Positions 37,709-46,677 of a stretch of DNA of 64,000 bases are shown one piece after another. Under the pieces are notes generated by a model. It worked only from the letters and a program-made list of their open reading frames with translations. It did not search any database and was not told the origin of the DNA. Positions within the stretch are counted from its first letter, which is position 1. Each line of letters begins with the position of its first letter. Made by a program: the position numbers and the translations under genes. The stretch is from positions 62,001 through 126,000 of the forward strand of contig DATBER010000032.1 of the NCBI GenBank assembly GCA_036558905.1. Direction: 5' to 3'. This stretch comes from DASXRA01 sp036558905 (GTDB lineage Bacteria; Actinomycetota; Actinomycetes; Mycobacteriales; Jatrophihabitantaceae).

Positions 37709-38562
37709 TGCCCCCGGTGCAGGAGGTCGGCGAGATCTTCGCCGTGCAGCACATCGGCGAGTACTACCAGTTCACGGTGGTGGCGCCGGGCGTGGCCGCG
37801 TCGTTCACGCCCGGGCAGTTCGTGGCGGTGGCCGTCGGCGGCGACAACACGTCGATGCTCCTGCGCCGGGCGTTCGCCCTCTACGGCGCAACCCCCACGG
37901 GCGACTTCGCCGGCACCATCCAGTTCGTGGTGGCCGAGCACGGACCGGGCACCCAGTGGCTGGTGCGCCGCCGGGCCGGTGAGCGCCTCGATCTGGTCGG
38001 CCCGCTGGGCCGCCCGTTCCAGCTGCCCAAGCGCACCGTGCCGGCCGTGCTGGTGGGCGGCGGGTACGGCACCGCACCGCTCATCCCGCTGGCCCAGCAG
38101 CTGATCGAGACGGGGTCGGACGTCGAGTTCGTCGTCGGCGCGGCGACCGCGTCCCGGCTGTTCGGCGAGCTGGCGGCCAAGCGGGTGGTCGGCGCGGTCA
38201 CGGTCACCACCGACGACGGCTCGGCCGGCACGCACGGCCGGGTCACCGACGTGCTGCCCGCGGCCATCCAGCGCACCAAGGCGCACGTCGTCTACGCCTG
38301 CGGGCCGATGGCGATGCTGCGCGCGGTCGGCGACGTGGCCCGGGCGCACTCCGTGTCGGCCCAGGTCGCCGTCGAGGAGTCGATGGCCTGCGGCGTCGGC
38401 GTCTGCATGACCTGCGTGCTGCCGGTGGTCGACGACGACGGCCAATCGCGGTTCGTGCGCTCCTGCGTCGACGGGCCCGTGTTCGACGCGTCGCGGGTGC
38501 GCTGGGACGACGTGGGCTCGCTGCCGCCGGACCTGGTCGGCGCCGACGCGATGGGGGCCTGA
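37708..38562 (+). CDS. pyrK: Dihydroorotate dehydrogenase electron transfer subunit
   Basis: Ferredoxin-reductase-like flavoprotein that passes electrons from PyrD to NAD, 284 residues. FAD-binding barrel (FTPGQFVAVAV), NAD-binding LVGGGYGTAPLIPLA and CGPMAMLRAV, and a C-terminal [2Fe-2S] cysteine set CGVGVCMTC..SC. It indicates a class 1B dihydroorotate dehydrogenase system. ATG 37708 overlaps the carB stop. Confidence 0.94.
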
Positions 38563-38582
38563 TGGCGAGGTCCTGCGTAAGC

Positions 38583-38596
38583 ATGGGAACGCCCAT
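38583..38596 (+). other. Small hairpin in the pyrK-pyrD gap
   Basis: ATGGGAACGCCCAT forms a 5-bp stem with a 4-nt loop in the only real gap of the operon (52 bp). A role in setting pyrD expression is possible; nothing else lies in this gap. Confidence 0.4.
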
Positions 38597-38614
38597 CCCA
38601 GCGAGGGGGCTCTG

Positions 38615-39565
38615 ATGGCCGATCTGACGAGCAGGCTCGGCTCGCTCACGCTGCCCAACCCGGTGCTGACCGCCTCGGGTTGCGCGGCGTCCGGGCAGGA
38701 GCTGCACCAGTTCTTCGACGTGGCCACGATCGGCGCCGTCGTGACGAAGTCGATCATGATGCGGCCCCGCTCCGGCCGGCCCACCCCGCGCATGGCCGAG
38801 ACGCCCAGTGGCATGCTCAACTCGATCGGCCTGCAAGGCCCGGGCATCGACGCCTTCCTGGAGAAGGATCTGCCCTGGCTGGCCGAGCACGGGGCGCGCG
38901 TCGTCGTGTCGATCGCCGGCGGGCACACCGACGAGTACGTCGCGCTGGCCCGGCGCCTGTACGACAACCCCGCGGTGTCGATGATCGAGGTCAACATCTC
39001 ATGCCCGAACGTGGAGAGCCGCGGCCAGGTGTTCGCCTGCGACCCGGCCGCGTCCGGGCGGGTGATCGGTGCGGTGCGCCGGGCCGCCGATCCCAAGGTG
39101 CCGGTGTTCGCCAAGCTCTCGCCCGACGTCACCGACATCACCGTGATCGCCCGGGCCTGCGCCGAGGCCGGCGCTGACGGGCTGTCGCTGATCAACACGC
39201 TGCTCGGGCTGGCCATCGACACCGACACGATGGCACCGGTGCTGGGCGGCGTGACCGGCGGGCTGTCCGGCCCGGCCATCCGCCCGGTCGCGGTGCGTTG
39301 CGTGTGGCAGGTGCACCAGGTCCTGCCGCACCTGCCCATTCTCGGCATGGGCGGCATCCGCACCGGGCTGGACGCGCTGCAGTTCATCGCGGCCGGCGCC
39401 TCGGCCGTGTCGGTCGGCACCGCCGTCTTCGGCGATCCGACGGCCCCGGCCCGGGTGCTGGCCGAACTCGACCAGGCCTTGGACGAGCGGGGCTTCGCCG
39501 CGGTGGCCGACGCGGTGGGCGTCGCGCACAAGTCCGTGGCCGAACCGGTGAAGGAGCCGGCATGA
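38615..39565 (+). CDS. pyrD: Dihydroorotate dehydrogenase (class 1B catalytic subunit)
   Basis: FMN flavoprotein that oxidises dihydroorotate to orotate, 316 residues. SLTLPNPVLTASGCAASGQEL, the substrate loop MIEVNISCPNVESRGQVF with the catalytic Cys of class 1B enzymes, FAKLSPDVTDI, and GMGGIRTGLDALQFIAAGASAVSVGTA are intact. GAGGGGG precedes ATG 38615. Its stop overlaps pyrF (ATGA). Pairs with PyrK. Confidence 0.95.
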   Translation: MADLTSRLGSLTLPNPVLTASGCAASGQELHQFFDVATIGAVVTKSIMMRPRSGRPTPRMAETPSGMLNSIGLQGPGIDAFLEKDLPWLAEHGARVVVSIAGGHTDEYVALARRLYDNPAVSMIEVNISCPNVESRGQVFACDPAASGRVIGAVRRAADPKVPVFAKLSPDVTDITVIARACAEAGADGLSLINTLLGLAIDTDTMAPVLGGVTGGLSGPAIRPVAVRCVWQVHQVLPHLPILGMGGIRTGLDALQFIAAGASAVSVGTAVFGDPTAPARVLAELDQALDERGFAAVADAVGVAHKSVAEPVKEPA

Positions 39566-40374
39566 CGACGTTCGGGGCGCGCCTGGACGGCGCGATCCGT
39601 GAGCGGGGCCCGCTGTGCATCGGCATCGACCCGCACGCCGGCCTGCTCGCCGCGTGGGGCCTACCCGACTCGGCGGCCGGCGTCGAGCGGTTCGCGCTGA
39701 GCTGCGTCGAGGCGTTCGCCGGCGAGACGGCGGTGGTCAAGCCGCAGTCGGCGTTCTTCGAGCGGTTCGGGTCGGCCGGCATCGCCGCGCTCGAACGGGC
39801 GGTGCACGAGGCCCGCGCGGCCGGCGCCCTCGTCCTCCTCGACGTCAAGCGGGGCGACATCGGCTCGACGATGAGCGCCTACGCCGACGCCTACCTGGAC
39901 CCGTCCTCGCCGTTGGCCGTCGACGCCATCACGATCACGCCCTACCTGGGCGTCGGCGCGCTGCAGCCGGCCTTCGACGCCGCCGAGAAGCACGGCACCG
40001 GGGCGTTCGTCCTGGCCCTGACGTCCAACCCCGAGGGCGCGCAGGTGCAGCGGGCGCTCGGCGGCGACGGCCGGGCCGTGGCCCAGGCGGTGGTCGACGA
40101 GGTGGCCGCGCGCAACGCCGGAGCCTCGCCGCTGGGGTCGCTGGGCCTGGTCGTCGGGGCCACGCTGGACGACGTGGGCGCCGACCTGTCCGCGCTGAAC
40201 GGCCCGATCCTCGCGCCCGGCGTCGGGGCCCAGGGCGGTACCGCCGCCGACGTGCGCCGGCTGTTCGGGCCCGCACCCGGCGTGCTCCCGAGCGTGTCGC
40301 GCGACGTGCTGCGCGCCGGACCGGATGTCGGCGCCCTGCGCGAGGCGGCGCGCCGTTACCGTGAACAGTTCTGA
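39562..40374 (+). CDS. pyrF: Orotidine 5'-phosphate decarboxylase (type 2)
   Basis: Last step to UMP, 270 residues. LCIGIDPHAGLLAAWG at the start and the catalytic VLLDVKRGDIGSTMSAYADAYL (Asp-x-Lys-x-x-Asp) define the type 2 family. GPILAPGVGAQGGTAADV is the phosphate-binding loop. ATG 39562 overlaps the pyrD stop. It closes the operon; in most actinobacteria mihF and gmk follow here, but this genome continues with unrelated genes. Confidence 0.95.
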   Translation: MTTFGARLDGAIRERGPLCIGIDPHAGLLAAWGLPDSAAGVERFALSCVEAFAGETAVVKPQSAFFERFGSAGIAALERAVHEARAAGALVLLDVKRGDIGSTMSAYADAYLDPSSPLAVDAITITPYLGVGALQPAFDAAEKHGTGAFVLALTSNPEGAQVQRALGGDGRAVAQAVVDEVAARNAGASPLGSLGLVVGATLDDVGADLSALNGPILAPGVGAQGGTAADVRRLFGPAPGVLPSVSRDVLRAGPDVGALREAARRYREQF

Positions 40375-40404
40375 CGTATCAGGCGGCCGGGAGGCGCGCT
40401 CCGA

Positions 40405-41223
40405 ATGGACGTGGCTGGCAACGGATACCTGCTCACGCTCAGCGACGACGAGGTCGCCCGGTATCGGCTGATGGCCGACCACGCCCGGGCGAGCGAGGCC
40501 GACCTGTGGCAACGGGCCGGCCTGGTTGCGGGAGCGCGCGTCGCCGATGTCGGCTGCGGGCCCGGCGCGCTGCTGTCGGCCTGGGCCGAAGCGGTCGGGC
40601 CGGCGGGCCAGGTCACCGCGCTGGACGCCGACCCGCAGGCAGTGGCGACAGCCGGCGGGCTGATCGCCGCGCACGGGCTGCGTCAGGTCACGGTGCGCCA
40701 GGGCCGGGCCGACCGGACCGGGTTGCCGCCCGGATCGTTCGACGTGGTCATGCTCCGGCATGTGCTGGCCCACAACGGCGGCGCCGAGGACACGATCGTC
40801 GGGCACCTGGCCACGCTGCTGCGCCCCGGCGGATGCCTGTACCTGGTCGACGTCGACGTCACCGCGGGCCGGTTCCTGCCTGAGGACGCCGACGTCGTCG
40901 ACCTCTTTGATCGCTACGCCGGCTTCCACACCAGCCTGGGCAACGACATGCGCGCCGGCCTACGACTGGGCGAGCGGCTGGCCCGCGCCGGCCTGGACGT
41001 CATCGAGTTCAGCGGCCGCTACGCGATCACGCCCGTCCCGCCCGGGATGCGCGGCCCGGCCTGGGCGGCCCGCGAGGCGCTGCTCACCGCCGGCTTCGCC
41101 ACCGTCGACGACCTGGCCCGCTGGGACGCCGCCTACGCCCGGCTGGACCGGGCCGAGCCGCGCCCGACCATGTTCATGCCGGCGTTCACCGCCATCGGGC
41201 AGAGGGCGGCAGCGACGGCGTGA
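40405..41223 (+). CDS. Class I SAM-dependent methyltransferase
   Basis: 272 residues. Motif I VADVGCGPGALLSAWAEAVG, acid residue in VTALDADPQAV, and DVVMLRHVLAHNGGAEDTIVGHLATLLRPGGCLYLVDVDV as post-motifs show an intact Rossmann SAM-binding domain; a C-terminal part (PAWAAREALLTAGFAT) probably forms the substrate site. The substrate is not deducible. GGGAGG precedes ATG 40405. The asparaginase gene follows 12 bp downstream. Confidence 0.87.
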   Translation: MDVAGNGYLLTLSDDEVARYRLMADHARASEADLWQRAGLVAGARVADVGCGPGALLSAWAEAVGPAGQVTALDADPQAVATAGGLIAAHGLRQVTVRQGRADRTGLPPGSFDVVMLRHVLAHNGGAEDTIVGHLATLLRPGGCLYLVDVDVTAGRFLPEDADVVDLFDRYAGFHTSLGNDMRAGLRLGERLARAGLDVIEFSGRYAITPVPPGMRGPAWAAREALLTAGFATVDDLARWDAAYARLDRAEPRPTMFMPAFTAIGQRAAATA

Positions 41224-41235
41224 GAGGGTCGCCCG

Positions 41236-42195
41236 GTGACCTCGATCGCGGTTTTCTTCCTGGGCGGGACGATCAGCATGGCCGGCCACGAAGGGGGAGT
41301 GGTCAGCCGCCTCGGCGGGGCCGAGCTGCTGGCCGCGGTACCCCAGCTGGCTGACCTGGGACTGAACCTCGACGTGCGCGACTTCCGCCGGATCCCCAGC
41401 GCTTGCCTGCGCTTCGACGACATCCTCGAACTGGTTGCCGAGGCCGAACGCTGTGCCGCGGACGGCGTGGTGGTCGTGCAGGGCACCGACACCATCGAGG
41501 AGACCTCCTACCTGGTGGATCTGCTCTGGACGGCCGACACCCCGGTGGTCATGACCGGCGCCATGCGCAATCCGACGCTGGCCGGCCCGGACGGCCCGGC
41601 CAACCTGCTCGCCGCGGTGCAGGTGGCTGCCAGCTCGGGATTCCGCGGCGCAGGGTGCGTCGTCGTCCTGAACGACGAGGTGCACGCCGCCCGTTACGTC
41701 CGCAAGACGCACAGCACCAGCCCGGCCACGTTCGCCTCGCCGAACGCCGGTCCGCTCGGGCACCTGGTCGAGGGCGAGCCCCTGCGCGTGCTCGCCCTGC
41801 CCGGCCGCTCGACGGTGCCCCGCCCGGATCGCGTAACGGCCCGGGTCCCCGTCGTGACGGTCACCCTGGACGACGGCGGCGAGCTGCTGGCCGGCCTGCA
41901 CGATCGGGTCGACGGGCTGGTGGTGGCCGCCTTCGGAGTGGGCCACGTGCCGGAGACGCTCGCCCCGGTGCTGGGTGACCTGGCGGCGCGCGTGCCGGTG
42001 GTGCTCGCCTCGCGCACCAACGCCGGCCCCGTGCTGCGGCGCACCTACGGCTACGTCGGGTCGGAGACCGACCTGGCCCGCCGCGGCCTGATCGGCGCCG
42101 GGCTGCTCGACCCGTACAAGGCCCGCGTGCGGCTGCGCCTGCTGCTCGACGGCGGGGCGTCGCGTGAGGAGATCAGCGCGGCGTTTGCGACGTGA
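41236..42195 (+). CDS. Asparaginase/glutaminase family protein
   Basis: 319 residues of the bacterial L-asparaginase family. The first catalytic Thr is in FFLGGTISM and the second in VVVQGTDTIEETSYLV; VVMTGAMRNP and TNAGPVLRRTYGY are further family segments. No signal peptide is present, so it should be cytoplasmic. It may be an asparaginase or a related amidohydrolase. GAGAGGG lies 7 nt before GTG 41236. Its end overlaps the convergent aldo/keto reductase by 23 bp. Confidence 0.88.
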   Translation: MTSIAVFFLGGTISMAGHEGGVVSRLGGAELLAAVPQLADLGLNLDVRDFRRIPSACLRFDDILELVAEAERCAADGVVVVQGTDTIEETSYLVDLLWTADTPVVMTGAMRNPTLAGPDGPANLLAAVQVAASSGFRGAGCVVVLNDEVHAARYVRKTHSTSPATFASPNAGPLGHLVEGEPLRVLALPGRSTVPRPDRVTARVPVVTVTLDDGGELLAGLHDRVDGLVVAAFGVGHVPETLAPVLGDLAARVPVVLASRTNAGPVLRRTYGYVGSETDLARRGLIGAGLLDPYKARVRLRLLLDGGASREEISAAFAT

Positions 42196-43126
42196 GCTTG
42201 TCCAGCTCGGCCAGGTCGTCGACCGAGGGCCGCCAGTCGCCGGCCGCCACGTTGGCCATCACCTGCGCGCGGGACGTTGCGCCGGCGATCACGCTGGCCA
42301 CGGAGGGCTTGGCCGCCAGCCCGCCGATCGCCACGTCGAGCAGCGACACGGCCCGCCCGGCCGCGAAGGACTCCAGGCCCTCGACCACGTCGAACGCGGC
42401 GTCGCTCCGGTCGGCGGGGCGGTTCTCCAGCCGGCTGCCGGCCGGCGCCGCCTGCCCGCGGCGGTACTTGCCGGTGAGCAGCCCGTTCGCGAGCGGGAAG
42501 TACGGCAGCAGCCCGATGCCGTACTGCTCGAGCGCCGGCACCAGGTCGGACTCGGCCTCGCGGTGTAGCCAGCTGTACTCGTTCTGGGCGCTGACGAACC
42601 GCTCGAGGCCGCGCGTGCGGGCCGTCCACTCGGCGTCGGCCACCTGCCAGGCGGCGAAGTTGGAGCTGCCCAGATAGCGCACCTTGCCCTCGCGGACCAG
42701 GTCGGTCAGGACGGAGAGGGTCTCGTCGATCGGGGTGAGCGGATCGGGGCGATGCAGCTGGTAGAGGTCGATCCAGTCGGTGCGCAGTCGCTGCAGCGAG
42801 GACTCGACCGCTCGCCGGACGTAGCGCCGCGACGCGCGAGCGCCCCAGTCCTCGCCGTTGTCCAGGCCGCGGCGGCGCACGTCGCTGCCGAACTTCGTCG
42901 CGATGACGACGTCGTCGCGCCGCCCGGCGAGCAACTCGCCCAGCCGCTGCTCGGACGTCCCGTACGAGTCGGCCGTGTCGAACAGGGTGATGCCCCCGTC
43001 GAGCGCGGCGTGCACCACCTCGCGGCTGCGCTCGAAGTCCAGCCGCATGCCGAGGTTGTTCGTGCCCAGCCCGACGACCGAGACGACCAGCCCGGAGTTG
43101 CCCAGGCGTCGGAACTGCATGCTCAC
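42173..43126 (-). CDS. Aldo/keto reductase coupled to pntB
   Basis: 317-residue reductase of the YajO/Kv-beta-like branch: FRRLGNSGLVVSVVGLGTNNLG, catalytic Asp/Tyr in LFDTADSYGTSEQRLG, Lys in VIATKFG, His in YQLHRPDP, and NADPH contacts near SVIAGATSRAQVMANV. GTG 43126 overlaps the pntB stop as GTGA, so it is translated as the last gene of the transhydrogenase operon; NADPH made by PntAB may support it, which is inference. Substrate unknown. Confidence 0.88.
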   Translation of the reverse strand: MSMQFRRLGNSGLVVSVVGLGTNNLGMRLDFERSREVVHAALDGGITLFDTADSYGTSEQRLGELLAGRRDDVVIATKFGSDVRRRGLDNGEDWGARASRRYVRRAVESSLQRLRTDWIDLYQLHRPDPLTPIDETLSVLTDLVREGKVRYLGSSNFAAWQVADAEWTARTRGLERFVSAQNEYSWLHREAESDLVPALEQYGIGLLPYFPLANGLLTGKYRRGQAAPAGSRLENRPADRSDAAFDVVEGLESFAAGRAVSLLDVAIGGLAAKPSVASVIAGATSRAQVMANVAAGDWRPSVDDLAELDKLTSQTPR

Positions 43127-44523
43127 CCGACCAGTGTCTTGGTCGCCGCCACCAGGGTGGCCAGACCCTTCTTGGCGTCACTGAAGAACATGCTCGTCTT
43201 CGGGTCGGTGTACAGGTCGTTGTCGATGCCGGCGTAGCCCGAGGCCATCGAGCGCTTGATCACGATGATCGACTTGGCGTGGTCGACGTCGAGGATAGGC
43301 ATGCCCGACACCGCGTTGCCCGGGCGGCGCGCGGCCGGGTTCGTCACGTCGTTGGCGCCCACGACCAGGGCGACGTCGGTTCGGTCGAACTCGGGGTTGA
43401 CCTCGTCCATCTCCTTGAGCTGGTCGTAGGGCACGTTCGCCTCGGCGAGCAGCACGTTCATGTGCCCGGGCATCCGCCCCGCGACCGGATGAATCGCGTA
43501 GGACACGTCCACGCCGCGTTCCTCGAGGAGGGCGGCCAGCTCGCGCAACTCGTGCTGGGCCTGCGCGGCGGCCAGGCCGTAGCCCGGGACGACGATCACC
43601 TTCTGCGCGTAGGCCAACTGCAGGGCGACGTCGTCGGCGGCGGTGGAGCGCACGGTGCCACCACCCGGGCCGGCCTCGACGGGTGCCGATCCGCCGGTGC
43701 CGAAGCCGCCGGCGATGATGTTGAAGATCGAGCGGTTCATGGCGTCGGCCATCAGCTTGGTGAGGATGGAGCCCGAGGCGCCCACGAGCGCGCCGGCGAC
43801 CACCAGGATCGGATTGCCCAGCACGAAGCCGGCCATAGCCACCGCGGTGCCGGTGAAGGCGTTGAGCAGCGAGATGACGACCGGCATGTCGGCGCCGCCG
43901 ATCGGCAGCACCATGAGGATGCCGAACGCAAGCGCCGCGAGGGCGACGCCGACCAGTATCCCGACGCTGTGCGCCCCGGCGATCACCCAGCCGCCGCCGG
44001 CCGCCGCGAGGGCGAGCGCAGCCGTCGACGCATAACGTGATCCGGCGAAGGTCACCGGCTGGCTGAGGTAGCCCTGCAGCTTGGCCGCCGCGAGCAGCGA
44101 GCCCGAGAAGGTCGCGCAGCCGATGACTGTGTCGAGGATGGTGGCCGTGGCGGTGCCGGCCGGCAGGTGCGGGTCCAGGTTGTAGTCGGCGATCGCGATC
44201 AGCGCCGCCGCGCCGCCGCCCACCGCGTTGAACAGGCTCACCAGCTGCGGCATCGCAGTCATGGCGATCTGGCGGGCGGAGTACAGCCCGACGGCGGCCC
44301 CGACCAGTGACCCGAGGATGAGCACGAGCCAGCGCGTCGAGTTCATGGTGCCGCCGTGGGCGACGTCGACGATGGTCGCGACGACCGCGACGAACATGCC
44401 GAACGCGGAGACCTGGTTGCCGCGCCGGGCCGTGGCGGGCGAGTTCATCAGGTGCAGCCCTAGTACGAAGCAGACGGCGCCGAACAGCGAGAAGAACCGG
44501 ACGCCCTGCTCGAAGCCGGTCAC
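43123..44523 (-). CDS. pntB: NAD(P) transhydrogenase subunit beta
   Basis: Proton-pumping transhydrogenase, 466 residues. About eight to nine membrane helices occupy the first two thirds, including VSLFNAVGGGAAALIA and VISLLNAFTGTAVAMAG. The C-terminal NADP(H) domain III shows VIVVPGYGLAAAQAQHEL, YAIHPVAGRMPGHMNVLLAEANVPYD, VGANDVTNPAA and IIVIKRSMASGYAGIDN. GTG 44523 overlaps the pntA2 stop (GTGA). Confidence 0.95.
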   Translation of the reverse strand: MTGFEQGVRFFSLFGAVCFVLGLHLMNSPATARRGNQVSAFGMFVAVVATIVDVAHGGTMNSTRWLVLILGSLVGAAVGLYSARQIAMTAMPQLVSLFNAVGGGAAALIAIADYNLDPHLPAGTATATILDTVIGCATFSGSLLAAAKLQGYLSQPVTFAGSRYASTAALALAAAGGGWVIAGAHSVGILVGVALAALAFGILMVLPIGGADMPVVISLLNAFTGTAVAMAGFVLGNPILVVAGALVGASGSILTKLMADAMNRSIFNIIAGGFGTGGSAPVEAGPGGGTVRSTAADDVALQLAYAQKVIVVPGYGLAAAQAQHELRELAALLEERGVDVSYAIHPVAGRMPGHMNVLLAEANVPYDQLKEMDEVNPEFDRTDVALVVGANDVTNPAARRPGNAVSGMPILDVDHAKSIIVIKRSMASGYAGIDNDLYTDPKTSMFFSDAKKGLATLVAATKTLVG

Positions 44524-44831
44524 TTCTGCTCCTCCTTGGCCGCCGGGACGGGACGCTTCTTGAACATCTCGAGCATCCGGTCGGTGACCGCGTACCCGCC
44601 GACGACATTGGCCGCGCCGAACGCGGCGGCGATGAACGTCAGCACATAGCCCGCGACACCGCCGACGTAGCTGGACAGCACGATCACGCCGACCAGCACC
44701 ACACCGTGGATCGAGTTGGCGCCCGACATAAGCGGCGTGTGCAGGGTGGCCGGCACCTTGCTGATGACCTCGAAGCCGACCAGCAGGGCCAGCACGAAGA
44801 TCGTGATGTCGCCGACGAAGCTCCCCGTCAT
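44520..44831 (-). CDS. pntA2: NAD(P) transhydrogenase subunit alpha, membrane part
   Basis: A 103-residue membrane subunit with about three helices (ITIFVLALLVGFEVISKVPATLHTPLMSGANSIHGVVLVG), the separate C-terminal half of the alpha subunit as in split three-gene transhydrogenases. Its start overlaps the pntA1 stop (TGA/ATG) and its stop overlaps pntB. Confidence 0.93.
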   Translation of the reverse strand: MTGSFVGDITIFVLALLVGFEVISKVPATLHTPLMSGANSIHGVVLVGVIVLSSYVGGVAGYVLTFIAAAFGAANVVGGYAVTDRMLEMFKKRPVPAAKEEQK

Positions 44832-45970
44832 GCGCGACCCTCCAAGAGTGCAGCGGTCGCCGGCTGGACGACCGAACCGTCGTGGGTGATGACGACGCCG
44901 CGCTGGATCTCGTCGTCCAGGTCGATCGCCAGCCGGCCCTCGTTCAGCAGGTGCAGCAGCAGCGCGCTGATGTTGCGGGCGTACGCGTTCGAGGCACTGG
45001 TCGGCATCTGGGCCGGCAGGTTGGCCGCTCCGATCACGGTCACACCGTTGGTCGTGACGATCGTCTCGCCGGGCTGGGAGATCTCGACGTTGCCGCCGAG
45101 GTCGCTGGCCGCCATGTCGACGATCACCGAGCCGGCCCGCATGCTCTTGATCGTGTCCGCGGTGACCATCAGCGGCGGGCGGCGGCCGGGCACCTGCGCG
45201 GTCGTGATCACCACGTCGTGCTTGGCGATGTGCTCGGCCAGCTCAGCCGCCTGGGCCGCTTGCTCCTCGGGGCTCAGCGCCCGGGCGTAGCCGCCTTCGC
45301 CGGCGCCGGCCTCGACGGAGGTCAGCTCGATGAACTGCCCGCCCAGCGACTCGACCTCGCCCTTGGACTGCGGGCGCACGTCGTAGGCTCGGACCACCGC
45401 GCCCAGCCGGCGGGCCGTGCCGATCGCCTGCAGCCCGGCCACGCCGGCGCCCAGGACGAGAACGGCGGCCGGCTTGGACGTGCCGGCCGCCGTGATCAGC
45501 AGCGGGAAGAACCGCTCGAAGGTGTCGGCCGCGAGAAGGACCGCCTTGTAGCCGGCGATGTTCGTCTGCGACGTCAGCGCGTCCATGCCCTGGGCGCGGG
45601 TCAGCGTGCGGGGCAGGCCGTCCAGGCTGATCGCGGTGATGCCCCGCCCGGCCAGGTCGGCCATGACCGTGGGGTTGAGCAGCGGGGCGAGCATCCCGAT
45701 CACGGTCTGCCCGTCGCGCAGCCGGTCCGGAGGTGGCTGCCCGACGCCGAGGACGATGTCGGCCCGGCTGTACAGGGCATCCGGGTCGACGACGGTCGCG
45801 CCGGCCTGGGCGTAGTCCTCGTCCGGGAACCAGGCGGAGGTACCGGCGCCCGCCTCGATCAGCACGTCGACGCCGGCGTCGCGCAGCCGGGGCACCGCGT
45901 CGGGAGTCAGCGCTACGCGGCGTTCGCCCGGCGCCGTCTCCTTCACCACGCCGACCTGCACGGCTGCCAT
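44828..45970 (-). CDS. pntA1: NAD(P) transhydrogenase subunit alpha, NAD-binding part
   Basis: Soluble domain I, 380 residues, alanine-dehydrogenase-like. VGVVKETAPGERRVALTP, the RQD-type loop SQTNIAGYKAVLLAA, the Rossmann VLVLGAGVAGLQAIGTARRLGAVVRAYDVRP, and GNVEISQPGETIVTTNGVTVIGAANLPAQMP are present. AGGAGG lies upstream of ATG 45970. It heads the operon pntA1-pntA2-pntB-aldo/keto reductase. Confidence 0.95.
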   Translation of the reverse strand: MAAVQVGVVKETAPGERRVALTPDAVPRLRDAGVDVLIEAGAGTSAWFPDEDYAQAGATVVDPDALYSRADIVLGVGQPPPDRLRDGQTVIGMLAPLLNPTVMADLAGRGITAISLDGLPRTLTRAQGMDALTSQTNIAGYKAVLLAADTFERFFPLLITAAGTSKPAAVLVLGAGVAGLQAIGTARRLGAVVRAYDVRPQSKGEVESLGGQFIELTSVEAGAGEGGYARALSPEEQAAQAAELAEHIAKHDVVITTAQVPGRRPPLMVTADTIKSMRAGSVIVDMAASDLGGNVEISQPGETIVTTNGVTVIGAANLPAQMPTSASNAYARNISALLLHLLNEGRLAIDLDDEIQRGVVITHDGSVVQPATAALLEGRA

Positions 45971-46101
45971 GGTCCGACCTCCTCGCCTGCGCAAAGGTGT
46001 CCGCCGAGATCCGGCGAGCCTGACGACTCGCAAACCCTAGCGAGGGCGTCCTTGCCCCGACGTGACCAGTGTGTGCCGCGTCACCCCGCGGCCGCCGTCG
46101 C

Positions 46102-46107
46102 TAGGGT
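46102..46107 (+). promoter_or_regulatory. -10 element for leaderless GNAT gene
   Basis: TAGGGT, 6 nt, then GTG 46114. Confidence 0.5.
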
Positions 46108-46113
46108 GAGCCC

Positions 46114-46632
46114 GTGCTCAAAGGGGACCTTGTCACGCTTCGTCCGATAGAGGCAGACGACTACGAACGCCTGGCCGCGTTCATCAACGACGTGGAGGTC
46201 GAGTTGCTGGCCGGCAACGGCCCGCCCCGCCCGCGCTCGCGCGCCGCGGTGGCCAAGTTCTGGGACGCGGCGACCGAGCGGGGCGACCTGGTGTTCGGGA
46301 TCGAGGCCGACGGGCGCCTGATCGGCAGCTGCAGCCTGGGCAGCCTCGACGCCGTGTCGCAGACCGCCGAGCTGGGCATCGGCATCGGCGAGCGCGACTA
46401 CTGGAGCCGCGGGTACGGGCGGGAGGCGGTACGGCTACTGGTCGACTACGGCTTCCGGCTGCGCAACCTGCGCAAGATCTGGCTGTCCGTGCTCGACGAC
46501 AACCCGCGGGCCATCCGGGCCTACGAGGCGGTCGGCTTCGTCGAGGAGGGGCGCCAGCGGGCCCACGTCTGGCGCAACGGCGAGTACGTCGACGTGCTCT
46601 TCATGGGCCTGATCAGGCACAAGCGGCGCTGA
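46114..46632 (+). CDS. GNAT family N-acetyltransferase (RimJ/RimL-like)
   Basis: 172-residue acetyltransferase: VTLRPIEADDYERLAAFIND at the start, then AELGIGIGERDYWSRGYGREAVRLLVDYGF as the acetyl-CoA motif (Q/RxxGxG/A type), and RKIWLSVLDDNPRAIRAYEAVGFVEEGRQRAHVW near the end. The acceptor is unknown. GTG 46114 follows a leaderless -10. It separates the pnt operon from gmk. Confidence 0.88.
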   Translation: MLKGDLVTLRPIEADDYERLAAFINDVEVELLAGNGPPRPRSRAAVAKFWDAATERGDLVFGIEADGRLIGSCSLGSLDAVSQTAELGIGIGERDYWSRGYGREAVRLLVDYGFRLRNLRKIWLSVLDDNPRAIRAYEAVGFVEEGRQRAHVWRNGEYVDVLFMGLIRHKRR

Positions 46633-46665
46633 GCCGCCGCCGCGACGCGCCCGCGCGGTGCGCGA

Positions 46666-46671
46666 TAGATT
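46666..46671 (+). promoter_or_regulatory. -10 element for leaderless gmk
   Basis: TAGATT, 6 nt, then GTG 46678, which decides between three in-frame starts (46672, 46678, 46687). Confidence 0.5.
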
Positions 46672-46677
46672 TTGCTG

